DNA from: Geodermatophilus sp. DSM 44513
GTDB lineage: Bacteria; Actinomycetota; Actinomycetes; Mycobacteriales; Geodermatophilaceae
DNA length: 64,000 nucleotides
Direction: 5' to 3'
NCBI RefSeq assembly: GCF_032460525.1
Contig: NZ_CP135963.1
Span: forward strand, 4,526,001-4,590,000
The position numbers and the translations under genes were made by a program. Positions 1-8,726 of the stretch are shown in pieces; within the stretch, counting starts at the first letter, position 1, and every line of letters begins with the position of its first letter. The notes under the pieces are model-generated. The model did no database searches. It was given only the letters and a program-made list of their open reading frames with translations, and had not been told where the DNA came from.

Positions 1-497
1 GGCTTCTTCGTCAGTGACGGATCCGCGGCGGCGTCGGCCTCCGCGAGCAGGGCGGTGGCCGCGGCGCGGTCGGCGACCTGCCGAACGTGCACCGCCACGC
101 TGGCCGGCTTGACCTCCAGCCGCGCGCCGGGCACCGCCGCGACGAGCGGGGCCAGCCGCTCGGCGAGCGCGTCCCGCCGGGCGGCGAGCTGCCCGGTGAG
201 CGGGCCGTCGTACTCCGCCCCGTGACTGCCGATCCAGCGGTGGGCGCCCCGGAAGCCGCTGACCGCCTGCAGGTCGGCCACCCCGCGCCCGCTGACCAGC
301 GCCACCACGACGTCGTCGCGGGCGGCCAGCCGGGCCAGCGCCTCGGCCGCCCCGGGCACGGGGACGGCCGCCGACGGGTCACCGACGAGGGGGGCGAGGA
401 CGCCGTCGTAGTCGCTGGCCACCAGCAGCGGCCGCCGCCGGGCCAGCGCGGGCAGCGCCGCGGCGAGGTCCGCCGGGAGCACCCCGGCGGGGGTCAC
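1..497 (-). CDS. otsB: Trehalose-6-phosphate phosphatase, C-terminus cut by window edge
   Basis: Dephosphorylates trehalose 6-phosphate, the second step of OtsAB trehalose synthesis in the cytosol. The minus-strand reading frame starts at a GTG whose first bases overlap the otsA stop (GTGA, 494-497). The HAD motif I nucleophile pair is visible as D29-Y30-D31-G within [10 protein letters not shown], followed by a VSGR segment typical of OtsB. About 165 codons are present and the rest lies outside the window. The 4-nt overlap implies translational coupling to otsA. The family call is secure; only the 3' part is unseen. Confidence 0.9.
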   Translation of the reverse strand, partial: MTPAGVLPADLAAALPALARRRPLLVASDYDGVLAPLVGDPSAAVPVPGAAEALARLAARDDVVVALVSGRGVADLQAVSGFRGAHRWIGSHGAEYDGPLTGQLAARRDALAERLAPLVAAVPGARLEVKPASVAVHVRQVADRAAATALLAEADAAADPSLTKK

Positions 498-1909
498 GCC
501 TGCGCCTCGAGCGCCTCGATGAAGGAGGTGGCCCAGTGCTCCAGGTCGTTCTTGGCCAGGTGCCGGCGCATGGCGCGCATCCGCTTGGCCGCCTCGGCCG
601 GCTCGATCCGCAGGGCCCGCAGCAGCTGGTTCTTGACCCCGGCGATGTCGTGCGGGTTGACCAGGAACGCCTGGCGCAGCTCCGCGGCCGCGCCGGCGAA
701 CTCCGAGAGCACCAGGGCACCGCCCAGGTCGCTGCGCGCGGCGACGTACTCCTTGGCCACCAGGTTCATCCCGTCGCGGTACGGGGTCACGAGCATGACG
801 TCGGCGGCGCGGTACAGGGCGGCCAGCTCCTCGCGGGGCACCGACTGGTTGATGTAGTGCACCGCCGGGCTGCCGAGCGTGCCGTGGACGCCGTTGATGT
901 GCCCGACCTGCTGCTCGATCGTCTCCCGCATGTGCACGTAGTGCTCGACCCGCTCCCGGCTGGGCGTCGCGACCTGCACCATCACCGTGCCGGGGACCTC
1001 GACCGCGCCCTCCTCCAGCAGCTCCTGGAAGGCGTCGAGGCGGACGGTGATGCCCTTGGTGTAGTCCAGCCGGTCCACACCCAGGATGAGCTTCTCCGGG
1101 TTGCCGAGCTCGGCCCGGACCTCCTCGGCCCGCTTGACGACCTCGGGGGAGGCGGCCAGCTCCTCGAAGGCCCGGACGTCGATGGAGATGGGGAAGGCCC
1201 GGGCGGTGACCGTCCGGCCGTCGTACTCGATGGCGGAGCTGCGGGCGGGGAGGTCGTGCAGCCGGCGGGCCAGCTGCACGAAGTTGGCCGCCGCGCTGGG
1301 CCGCTGGAAGCCGACCAGGTCGGCGCCGAGCAGACCCTCGACGATCGCCGAGCGCCACGGCAGCTGGGTGAACAGCTCGTAGGGCGGGAAGGGGATGTGC
1401 AGGAAGAAGCCGATCGTGAGGTCGGGGCGCCGCTGGCGCAGCATCGCCGGCACCAGCTGCAGCTGGTAGTCGTGCACCCAGACGACGGCGCCCTCGCCGG
1501 CGACCTCCGCGGCGCGCTCGGCGAAGCGCTTGTTGACCTGGACGTAGGTGTCCCACCACGTGCGGTGGTACTCCGGCTTCTCGACCACGTCGTGGTACAG
1601 CGGCCACAGCGAGGCGTTGGACATGCCCTCGTAGTAGCGGTCGACCTCCTCGGCGGACAGCTCCACCGGGACCAGCGACATCCCGCCGGACTCGAACGGC
1701 TCCGGCGCGTCCCCGGCCGACCCCGACCAGCCGACCCAGGCGCCGTTCCGGCCGGCCACGAACGGCTCCAGCGCGGTCACCAGCCCACCGGGGCTGCGCT
1801 GCCAGCTCGTCGTGCCGTCCGGCGCGGTCACCTGGTCGACGGGCAGCCGGTTGGCCACCACGACGACCGGGCTGTCCGCCTGCCCGTCTCCTGCTGAGGT
1901 CCCAGCCAT
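494..1909 (-). CDS. otsA: Alpha,alpha-trehalose-phosphate synthase (GT20)
   Basis: Transfers glucose from a nucleotide sugar to glucose 6-phosphate, giving trehalose 6-phosphate. The 471-aa length is normal for OtsA. Visible GT20 landmarks are NRLPV (20-24), the G-G-L loop (41-43), HDYQ (146-149), HIPFPP (171-176), the R280/K285 pair in DRLDYTKG, and [10 protein letters not shown] (379-388) near the donor site. It is followed at once by otsB with a 4-nt overlap. Upstream on the minus strand, TAGGCT sits 9 nt before the ATG, so the transcript probably has almost no leader. Trehalose is a compatible solute, in keeping with the NAGGN genes further right. Confidence 0.96.
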   Translation of the reverse strand: MAGTSAGDGQADSPVVVVANRLPVDQVTAPDGTTSWQRSPGGLVTALEPFVAGRNGAWVGWSGSAGDAPEPFESGGMSLVPVELSAEEVDRYYEGMSNASLWPLYHDVVEKPEYHRTWWDTYVQVNKRFAERAAEVAGEGAVVWVHDYQLQLVPAMLRQRRPDLTIGFFLHIPFPPYELFTQLPWRSAIVEGLLGADLVGFQRPSAAANFVQLARRLHDLPARSSAIEYDGRTVTARAFPISIDVRAFEELAASPEVVKRAEEVRAELGNPEKLILGVDRLDYTKGITVRLDAFQELLEEGAVEVPGTVMVQVATPSRERVEHYVHMRETIEQQVGHINGVHGTLGSPAVHYINQSVPREELAALYRAADVMLVTPYRDGMNLVAKEYVAARSDLGGALVLSEFAGAAAELRQAFLVNPHDIAGVKNQLLRALRIEPAEAAKRMRAMRRHLAKNDLEHWATSFIEALEAQA

Positions 1910-2029
1910 ACCGCTGCGAGCCTACTGAGCCGTCCCGTCAGGGACACTTCGAGGACCAGGACGACGCAGCGGCCCGCTCCGCGGGCCCGACGACGGGCCA
2001 CCCGCTCCGGGTGGGCGGGCGGGGGCGCA

Positions 2030-3745
2030 GTGCAGGTCGACGGCGAGGAGACCGACGGACCGGTCGGGGGGACGGCAGCCGCCCTGGCCGCGGTCGTCTC
2101 GATCGCCCAGGAGCACGGCGAGGAGGCCGTCCTCCGGCGGGCGGTGACGGTCGGCTGCTCGCTGCTGCACGCCGGCAGCGGTCACGGGTGGCTGGGCAGC
2201 CCGGACGGCGGTTCGTCGCTGGTCGTCGTGGAGTCCTGTGCCGCCGGTCCGGCGGCGGTGGGGGAGGACCACCCCCCGCTGGTCGCCCCGGTGGCGACGG
2301 AGCAGGAACCGCTCGGTTGGCTCACCTTCACGCCGGCGCCCGGTGCCCGCCCGTTCTCCCCCCGCGACCGGCGGGTGGCCGAGTCCCTCGGCCGGCAGTC
2401 CGGTGCGGTCATCGCCCGGGTCCGCGCGCGGCTGGCCACCGACGCCGTGCTCACGGCGCTGGACCCCATCGGCACGCGCGCCGGCGACCCGCCCCCGGTC
2501 GCCGGCGAGGCGTCCCCGACCATCCGCCGGCTGTTGGGGTCCGCCCGGGCGCTGCTCGGCATGGACCTCACCTTCCTGTCGCACGTCGCCGACGGCCGCC
2601 AGACCTTCGACGCCGTCGACGCGGGTACGGCCGCACCGGCGCTGCGCCCGGGCACCACCATCGACGCCGACGAGGGCTACTGCAGCCTGCTGCTCGACGA
2701 CGCCATCCCGGCGGCGGTACCCGACGTCCCGGCCCACCCGCTCCTGGGCGCGCTGGCCGTGACGGCGGACCTGCGGATCGGGGCCTACTGCGGGGTGCCG
2801 GTGCGACTCCCCGACGGGTCCCTGTATGGCACGCTCTGCGGCCTGCACTCCCGCACCACCACCGCACCGGACCCCGCCCGGATGGACGCCCTGCGCCTGG
2901 TCGCCGGCCTGGTGGGGGAGTGCCTGCACGACGAACGGCTGGCGGCCGCCCGGCAGGAGGAGCGGCGTGCGGCGCTCCGCTCGGTCATCGCCGGCCGGTG
3001 CCGGCGCACCGTCGTCCAGCCGATCGTCGACCTGCGCGACGGCACCGTGGTCGGCCAGGAGGCGCTGACCCGGTTCGGCGACGCGGGGGAGGCACCCGTG
3101 CCGGCCGACCGGGTGTTCGCCGACGCCCGCGAGCTGGGCCTGTCCGTCCAGCTCGAGCAGGCCACCGCCCGCGACGCGCTGGCTCTGCTGCCCGCACTGC
3201 AGCCGGGCACCTACCTGTCGGTCAACCTCTCCCCCGCCGCACTGCTGCACCCTGGCACCGACGCACTGCTGGCCGCCGTACCGGCCCCCCGCCTGGTCGT
3301 GGAGATCACCGAGCATGAGGCGGTCACCGACTACGCCGCCGTCCGGCAGGCGCTGGCCGCCCACCGGGCCCGCGGGGTGCGGCTGGCGGTCGACGACACC
3401 GGGGCGGGCTTCGCCAGCCTGTACCACCTCACCCAGCTGGGCCCTGACGTCATCAAGCTGGACGGCGCCTTCGTCCGGGGGCTGCTGCACGAGCCCGCCT
3501 GCCGCGCGGTCGCTGCCGCGGTCGCGGGCTACGCCACCGAGGTGGGCGCCGTGCTCGTCGCCGAGGGCGTGGAGACCGCGGAGCAGGCCGCCGCGCTGCG
3601 CGACCTCGGCGTCGGGTTCGGCCAGGGGTACCACTTCGGCCACCCGCGGGAGCCCGTGGCCGGCCCGGCCCACCGGAGCGGCCTGCCCGGCACCCTCGGC
3701 ACACCCCGCTCCGGCGCCGTCGCGGACCTGCCCCCGGGAGCCTGA
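2030..3745 (+). CDS. GAF-GAF-EAL protein, putative c-di-GMP phosphodiesterase
   Basis: Predicted soluble c-di-GMP-degrading enzyme of 571 aa. Residues about 20-125 form a first GAF-like domain and about 165-300 a second GAF domain. An EAL domain fills 320-560. Catalytic signatures look intact: EAL at about 344, EITEHE, the DD pair in AVDDTGAGF, the KxD in IKLDGAF, and VAEGVE. No GGDEF domain is present, so it should only degrade c-di-GMP. The start is a GTG with a poor ribosome site, so the true start could lie slightly elsewhere. It is divergent from otsA and convergent with a second c-di-GMP protein. Confidence 0.87.
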   Translation: MQVDGEETDGPVGGTAAALAAVVSIAQEHGEEAVLRRAVTVGCSLLHAGSGHGWLGSPDGGSSLVVVESCAAGPAAVGEDHPPLVAPVATEQEPLGWLTFTPAPGARPFSPRDRRVAESLGRQSGAVIARVRARLATDAVLTALDPIGTRAGDPPPVAGEASPTIRRLLGSARALLGMDLTFLSHVADGRQTFDAVDAGTAAPALRPGTTIDADEGYCSLLLDDAIPAAVPDVPAHPLLGALAVTADLRIGAYCGVPVRLPDGSLYGTLCGLHSRTTTAPDPARMDALRLVAGLVGECLHDERLAAARQEERRAALRSVIAGRCRRTVVQPIVDLRDGTVVGQEALTRFGDAGEAPVPADRVFADARELGLSVQLEQATARDALALLPALQPGTYLSVNLSPAALLHPGTDALLAAVPAPRLVVEITEHEAVTDYAAVRQALAAHRARGVRLAVDDTGAGFASLYHLTQLGPDVIKLDGAFVRGLLHEPACRAVAAAVAGYATEVGAVLVAEGVETAEQAAALRDLGVGFGQGYHFGHPREPVAGPAHRSGLPGTLGTPRSGAVADLPPGA

Positions 3746-3866
3746 GACCGTCCGGGCCTCAGCCCGACACACATGGGCCGCGGCGAGCGCCGGGGCACCG
3801 GCCTCCGGAACGACCGGACGGCGGGTCCGGCCGTCGGCCGGGACGGTGGCCGGCCTGGTGGCCCGG

Positions 3867-6416
3867 TCAGCGCGGGGCCGGGACCTGCACCGATCCGGGC
3901 GCCGACGCAGCGGCCAACCGGTCACCCACCTCGGCGGCCGACGCAGGCCGGCCGAGGAGGTATCCCTGACCGAGGTCACAGCCCAGTTCCTGCAGCACCC
4001 CCGCCTGCTCGTCGGTCTCGACGCCCTCGACGACGACGTCGAGCGCCATGGACCGCGCCAGCTCGACGACCGCCCGGACGATCGCCACGTCGCGCTCGTC
4101 GGAGGCCAGCTGCTCGACGAAACCCCTGTCGATCTTGAGGCAGGTAACCGGCAGCTTCTTGAGCCGGCCCAGCGCGGAGTACTCCTGCCCGAAGTCGTCG
4201 ATCGCCAGCCGGATCCCCCGGGCGCTGATGCCCTCGAGCAGGGCCCGGACCACCTCGTCGTCGTCCAGCAGCAGGCTCTCGGTCACCTCCAGGCAGAGCC
4301 GGTCCGCGGGGAAACCGGTCGCCGACAGCACCTCGTCGATCTCCTCGAGGAGGCCCACCCGCACCTGCCGTGCCGAGACGTTGACGTGCAGGAGGAACTC
4401 GAAGGGCAGGCCGTGCCGCTCCCGCCACTGCTGCGCGGTGCGGCACGCCTCGTGCAGGATCCACCGCCCCAGCGGGACGACCAGGCCCACCTCCTCCGCC
4501 AGCGGCAGGAACTCCGCCGGGGGGAGCAGGCCACGCTCGGGGTGGTGCCAGCGGACCAGCGCCTCGACGCCGGTGGTCTCCCCCGTCGCCAGCCGGACGA
4601 TCGGCTGGTAGTGCAGGGTGAACAGTTCCTCCTGGACGGCGACCCGCAGGTCGGCCTCCAGGGCCAGCCGGGCGAGTGACCGGACGCGCTGCTCCGGGCC
4701 GGCCACGCGGTACTGGTCCTTGCCCGCCGTCTTGGCCTCGTACATGGCGACGTCCGCGTCGTGCAGCAGGTCGTCAGCAGCGACCTCCTCGGTCCCGAGC
4801 GCCGCGTACGCGATGCCGACGCTGGCCGAGCACACGATGGGCCGACCGTCGAGGACGACCGGTTCCCGGGCCACCGCCAGGACGCGCTCGGCGACGTGGA
4901 CCACCTCGGCGGTGTCCCGCACGTCGGTGAGCAGCACGATGAACTCGTCCCCGCCGAACCGGGCGACGGTGTCGCCGCGGCGCAGGCAGGTCTCGATCCG
5001 CCGCGCCGTCGCGACGAGCAGCTCGTCGCCGGCCCGGTGCCCCAGGACGTCGTTGACGAACTTGAAGCGGTCGAGGTCGACGAACAGGACCGCGTGCAGC
5101 GCTCCTGGCCGGTCCACCGCCAAGGCCGCCCGGAGCCGCCGGAGGAAGAGGCTGCGGCTGGGCAGACCGGTCAGGCTGTCCCGGTGGGCCAGGTGCTCCA
5201 GCTCGACGGTGGCCCGCCGCGTGTCGGTGACGTCGACGACCTGCAGCAGGCAGTGCGTGGGGCGGTCGGTGCGGCCGAGGACGACGGCCGCGCTGATCTC
5301 GGCCACCACGAGCCGCCCGTCGGGGCGCAGGTAGCGCTTGTCCCGGATGTGCCGAGGCGCAGCGGCGCCGGCCACGATGCCGGTGGCCACCGCCTCGCCG
5401 AGCACGGCACGCAGCACGTCCCGCTCGACCTGCTCGTCCCCGGGGTGGGTGACCGCCGCCGAGCCGCCGGCCACGAGCTCGGCCGCCGACCGGCCGAGCA
5501 TGGCGGACAGGGCCGCGTTGACCTCCTGCCACCGGCCGTCCAGCGTGACGATCGCCATGCCCACGGGCGCGTTCTCGAACGCGGTCCGGAACCGGTGCTC
5601 GTTCTCCCGGAGGGAGTCGAGCGCCTCACGGCGCTCGGCGTCGGTCTCCAGCAACCGGCGCTGGGTGTTGCCCAGCGCCGCCATGACCTCGCCCATCTCG
5701 TCGGGACGGCCGACCGGCACCTCCTGACCGAGGTCACCGGACTCGATGCGGCGGAAGTGGGCGATCAGCTCGCGCAGTGGTCCCAAGACGCTGCGGCTGA
5801 GCCGGGCACCGATCACCCGGCCCAGCGCGGCGATGACCGCGGCGACGATCAGCAGGGCGACGACCGAGGTGAGGTACAGCCGGCGCGCCTCCTCCGAGCG
5901 CTCCTCGGCACGCTGCAGCGCGTAGTCCATCAGGTCGTTCATCGCCTCACGGGCGGCCCGGAACTCCTCGACGGCGTCGCCGCGGGCCAGTTGTTCGGCG
6001 AGTTCCTTGTCCCCGGCCGCGCTGCTGGGCAGGATGTCGGTCCGCACCCGCCCGGTGTAGACGTCGAAGTGGCGCAGGAACGTGCCGAGCAGTTCCCCCT
6101 CCTCCGCGGACAGCCGGGTCCGGCGGTACTCCTCCAGCCGCTCGCGGGCTCGCCGCTCCTGGTCGGCCACCTCGCCGGCCAGCCGGGTCTCCGAACCCAC
6201 CGACCCGGCCAGGATGTGCTCCAGGGCGTCCCCACGGATGCGGTAGAGCGCGGACTTGACGTCGTCGAGCGCCTCCAGCGCCACGACCTCCTGGGTGTAC
6301 ATCCGCTCGACGTTGCGGTTCACGTGACCGAGGAAGTACAGCCCGGCACCGGCACACACGGCGGACAACAGCACCAGGGTGGTCAGGCCCAGGGCGAGTC
6401 GGCGGCGCAGGGACAC
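3867..6416 (-). CDS. Membrane-bound HAMP-PAS-GGDEF-EAL bifunctional c-di-GMP enzyme
   Basis: An 849-aa sensor enzyme. Order: transmembrane helix (about 3-30), extracellular helical sensor region (30-195), second transmembrane helix (about 195-215), HAMP, PAS (285-400), GGDEF (motif at 488-492, RFGGDEF), EAL (motif at 618-620). An RRGD product-inhibition site lies five residues before GGDEF, and the EAL catalytic residues (EVTES, AIDDFG, KIDRGF, VVEGVE) are present, so both activities are possible. I chose GTG 6416 because GGAGG lies 4 nt upstream; the longer reading frame to 6515 adds a poor N-terminus. It is likely a signal-dependent switch between synthesis and breakdown. Confidence 0.9.
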   Translation of the reverse strand: MSLRRRLALGLTTLVLLSAVCAGAGLYFLGHVNRNVERMYTQEVVALEALDDVKSALYRIRGDALEHILAGSVGSETRLAGEVADQERRARERLEEYRRTRLSAEEGELLGTFLRHFDVYTGRVRTDILPSSAAGDKELAEQLARGDAVEEFRAAREAMNDLMDYALQRAEERSEEARRLYLTSVVALLIVAAVIAALGRVIGARLSRSVLGPLRELIAHFRRIESGDLGQEVPVGRPDEMGEVMAALGNTQRRLLETDAERREALDSLRENEHRFRTAFENAPVGMAIVTLDGRWQEVNAALSAMLGRSAAELVAGGSAAVTHPGDEQVERDVLRAVLGEAVATGIVAGAAAPRHIRDKRYLRPDGRLVVAEISAAVVLGRTDRPTHCLLQVVDVTDTRRATVELEHLAHRDSLTGLPSRSLFLRRLRAALAVDRPGALHAVLFVDLDRFKFVNDVLGHRAGDELLVATARRIETCLRRGDTVARFGGDEFIVLLTDVRDTAEVVHVAERVLAVAREPVVLDGRPIVCSASVGIAYAALGTEEVAADDLLHDADVAMYEAKTAGKDQYRVAGPEQRVRSLARLALEADLRVAVQEELFTLHYQPIVRLATGETTGVEALVRWHHPERGLLPPAEFLPLAEEVGLVVPLGRWILHEACRTAQQWRERHGLPFEFLLHVNVSARQVRVGLLEEIDEVLSATGFPADRLCLEVTESLLLDDDEVVRALLEGISARGIRLAIDDFGQEYSALGRLKKLPVTCLKIDRGFVEQLASDERDVAIVRAVVELARSMALDVVVEGVETDEQAGVLQELGCDLGQGYLLGRPASAAEVGDRLAAASAPGSVQVPAPR

Positions 6417-6554
6417 GGGGCCTCCGGAGGGGGACGAGCCGGGGCGGGGGAGACCCCGAGGTGTACTGCGTCCTCGTCGGCACGCCACGGTAACCCCGTA
6501 GGTGGTGCGTGGCACAGTTGCGTGCCATCGTCGTCCCGGAACAGAACCGCGACG

Positions 6555-6923
6555 TCACCCCCGCGCCAGGGCCCACCCCAGTGCGGCGGCCCCCACCGCC
6601 AGGACGGCGGTACCGAGCAGGTGGCCCAGGCCGCGGGCCAGCTGCCGCTGCTCGACCAGCCGGAGCACGTCGGCGCTCGCGGTGGAGAAGGTGGTGAGGG
6701 CGCCGCAGAAGCCGGTGCCCACCAGTGCCACCACGGCCGGGGGAGCGGCCGCGGACCCCAGCACCACGCCGAGCAGCGCACTGCCGGCGACGTTGACGGC
6801 CAGCGTCCCCCACGCGGTGTCCCACCCGGCGCGGGCGGCCAGCCGGGTGGCCAGCAGCCGCAGCGGCGCACCGGCCAGCGCGCCGGCCACCACGAGCAGC
6901 GCCGTGACGAGCGGCCCGGTCAC
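6555..6923 (-). CDS. crcB: CrcB/Fluc fluoride channel subunit, second gene
   Basis: A 122-aa four-helix membrane protein of the Fluc/CrcB fluoride-export family. The GTG start overlaps the stop of the upstream crcB gene by 4 nt (GTGA). Family features are the asparagine-containing LAVNVAGSALLG segment and the GTGFCGALTTFST segment with the phenylalanine/threonine track. Together with its neighbour it should form a heterodimeric channel, as in organisms with two adjacent crcB genes. No fluoride riboswitch is visible upstream of the pair. Confidence 0.92.
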   Translation of the reverse strand: MTGPLVTALLVVAGALAGAPLRLLATRLAARAGWDTAWGTLAVNVAGSALLGVVLGSAAAPPAVVALVGTGFCGALTTFSTASADVLRLVEQRQLARGLGHLLGTAVLAVGAAALGWALARG

Positions 6924-7309
6924 CGGCCCCGGGCCCCCGTCCGGGACTCCCGGACCGCCACCGCCCCGGCGGCGACGGCGAGCAGGCCGCCGAGCAGCGA
7001 GACGACCACGTACGCCGCGGCCAGCGCCGGGGCACCGGCCTCGACCAGGACGACGACCTCCACGGCGAAGGCCGAGTACGTCGTGTAGCCGCCCAGCACG
7101 CCGACGCCGAGCAGCGGCCGCGCCCACGCCGGCTCGGGGGAGCGGGCGGTGAGGGCGGCGAGCAGGACGCCCATGAGCAGGCAGCCGGTGAGGTTGACCA
7201 GCAGCGTGCCCCAGGGCCACTCGCCGGGGGCCTGCGGCAGCGCCGTCCCGACGCCCCACCGGGCCAGCGCCCCCAGGGCCCCGCCCACCGCCGCGAGCAG
7301 GTACGCCAC
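6920..7309 (-). CDS. crcB: CrcB/Fluc fluoride channel subunit, first gene
   Basis: A 129-aa four-helix membrane protein of the fluoride exporter family. It carries GTLLVNLTGCLLMG and GVLGGYTTYSAF segments that match the Fluc pore region. GTG 7309 was chosen over the upstream ATG at 7357 because GGAGGAG lies about 7 nt before it and the length then fits the family (about 125 aa). It overlaps the second crcB by 4 nt. The only object between it and terC is a long hairpin (7331-7400). Confidence 0.9.
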   Translation of the reverse strand: MAYLLAAVGGALGALARWGVGTALPQAPGEWPWGTLLVNLTGCLLMGVLLAALTARSPEPAWARPLLGVGVLGGYTTYSAFAVEVVVLVEAGAPALAAAYVVVSLLGGLLAVAAGAVAVRESRTGARGR

Positions 7310-7330
7310 CGGCTGCTCCTCCCCGTCCCC

Positions 7331-7400
7331 GCGATCATGACGTGCCGGAGGCGACACACCGGGCCGAGCCGGCGTGTCGCCTCCGCACCTCCATGATCGC
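7331..7400. repeat. Dispersed 3'-end hairpin element, copy A
   Basis: Long inverted repeat: GCGATCATG (7331-7339) pairs with CATGATCGC (7392-7400), and GGAGGCGACAC pairs with GTGTCGCCTCC around a CCGG core. It lies just after the terC stop and before crcB. Copies B (23203-23274) and C (48434-48499) share the GATCAT...ATGATC outer arms and an ACCGGCGTGTCG-like core. It may act as a terminator for terC. Confidence 0.8.
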
Positions 7401-7406
7401 GGTCGG

Positions 7407-8456
7407 TCAGGGAGCCGGGCTCAGCGGCTCCCGGTCCCGGTCCTGGTCGCGGCCGCGGCGCCACAGCGGCTCCACCTCGGCCATCTCCTCGGCGGTCGCC
7501 ACCCGGAACGGGGGAGCGGCGGGCGCCTCGACGGCCCGGCGTCCCTGACCCCGGGTGGCGCGCAGGCTGGCCCACACCGAGACGGCGAGGATCGTGGCGA
7601 TCACCGCGAGGCTGACGGTGGTGGGGATGTAGTAGACGTCGATCTTGAGCAGCATCTTGACGCCCACCCACATGAGCACCAGCGCCAGGCCGGCCTTCAG
7701 GTAGACGAAGCGGTGGATGAGGTCGGCGAGCAGGAAGTACATCGCCCGGAGGCCCAGGATGGCGAACGCGTTGGCGGTGAAGACGAGGAACGGCTCGTCG
7801 GTCACGGCGAAGATCGCCGGGATCGAGTCGACCGCGAACACCACGTCGGTGACCTCGACGAGCACCAGCACCGCCAGCAGCGGGGTGGCCAGCAGGACCC
7901 CGCCCCGCCGGACGAGGAACCGCTGCCCGTGGTAGGCGTCGGTCATCGGCACGAACCGGCGGAACAGCTGCAGGGTGCGCGACCGGGAGGGGTCGATGTG
8001 CTCGTTGCGCTGCCGGAGCATGCGGTAGCCGGTCCACAGCAGGAACGCGGCGAACAGGTAGAGCACCCAGCCGAAGCTCTCGATCAGCGCCGAGCCGCCG
8101 GCGATGAACAGACCGCGGAGCACCAGGGCGCCCAGCACGCCGTAGAACAGCACCCGGTGCTGGTACTCCCGGGGCACGGCGAAGAAGGTGAAGATGATCG
8201 CCCAGACGAACACGTTGTCGACGGCGAGGGACTTCTCGATCAGGTAGCCGGCGAAGTACTGCTGGCCGAACTCCGACCCGTAGGCCGACCAGATCCAGGC
8301 GCCGAACCCGACGCCGAAGGCCACCCACACCGCCGACCACACCGCGGCCTCGCGCACGCCGATCACGTGGGCGCGGCGGTGGGCGAACAGGTCGATGGCC
8401 AGCATGCCGACGATCACGCCGAGCACGGCCGTCCAGAGCCAGAAGGGGACGTCCAC
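7407..8456 (-). CDS. TerC/Alx-family integral membrane protein, probable manganese exporter
   Basis: A 349-aa TerC-family polytopic protein with about 8-9 helices. The signature acidic motifs are visible: DLFAHRR near the N-terminus, KSLAVDNVFVW, and VEVTDVVFAVDSIPAIFAVT with membrane-embedded aspartates. Members of this family (Alx, MntP-linked TerC) export Mn2+ or handle metal in the exoenzyme pathway. The manganese reading is supported by a yybP-ykoY riboswitch in its leader. GTG 8456 has GGAGGAGA 4 nt upstream. The C-terminal about 40 residues are charged and cytosolic. Confidence 0.93.
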   Translation of the reverse strand: MDVPFWLWTAVLGVIVGMLAIDLFAHRRAHVIGVREAAVWSAVWVAFGVGFGAWIWSAYGSEFGQQYFAGYLIEKSLAVDNVFVWAIIFTFFAVPREYQHRVLFYGVLGALVLRGLFIAGGSALIESFGWVLYLFAAFLLWTGYRMLRQRNEHIDPSRSRTLQLFRRFVPMTDAYHGQRFLVRRGGVLLATPLLAVLVLVEVTDVVFAVDSIPAIFAVTDEPFLVFTANAFAILGLRAMYFLLADLIHRFVYLKAGLALVLMWVGVKMLLKIDVYYIPTTVSLAVIATILAVSVWASLRATRGQGRRAVEAPAAPPFRVATAEEMAEVEPLWRRGRDQDRDREPLSPAP

Positions 8457-8485
8457 GAACTCTCCTCCAGTCGGTGGTGCACCAA

Positions 8486-8584
8486 CCGGAGGTCTCTCCG
8501 ACGCCCCGCAGGGCGCCCGCTCGGCCGGACCCCGTCGGTCGGGGCCGTAGTGACGACACGAGCGTGGGGGATACTCCCCTCCTG
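8486..8584 (-). promoter_or_regulatory. yybP-ykoY (Mn2+) riboswitch upstream of terC
   Basis: On the minus strand the leader shows the family's conserved parts in order: GGAGGGGAGTA (closing stem plus L1), GTCGTCACTACGGC (matching the conserved GUCGUCA-UACGGC block), a GC-rich variable arm, then GGAGAGACCTCC, which closes P1 (GGAGG with CCTCC) and supplies the L3 GAGAC. In known examples Mn2+ bridges the L1 and L3 loops and raises expression. The terC ribosome site lies about 20 nt downstream. Recognition was by motif, not by a covariance search. Confidence 0.9.
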
Positions 8585-8586
8585 AA

Positions 8587-8610
8587 AACAGTGAAGCAGA
8601 CTTCACCTGT
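8587..8610. promoter_or_regulatory. Palindromic operator candidate in the terC/GGDEF-EAL divergent region
   Basis: ACAGTGAAG (8588-8596), a 4-nt spacer and CTTCACCTGT form an imperfect palindrome in an otherwise GC-rich intergenic region. On the minus strand it overlaps a possible promoter (TTGCCT, 17 nt, TTCACT) just upstream of the manganese riboswitch. It could bind a regulator of terC; the regulator is unknown. Confidence 0.4.
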
Positions 8611-8726
8611 CGAGGCAAGCGAGGTGCCCGGTGACCGGTTGCCGTCCGCACCCCCTTGGGGGGAAGCCGGCCGGCTACCCGGCGGCTGCGCTCAACCGGG
8701 GCCGGTGGCCGACCGATCACGACCGC

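Noticed and set aside
7310-7406. Fluoride riboswitch upstream of the crcB pair
   Set aside because: No conserved fluoride aptamer blocks; the region is filled by the dispersed hairpin copy A.
8607-8726. Possible c-di-GMP (GEMM) riboswitch before the GGDEF-EAL gene
   Set aside because: The leader is structured and GC-rich, but the conserved GEMM blocks are not in the right order.
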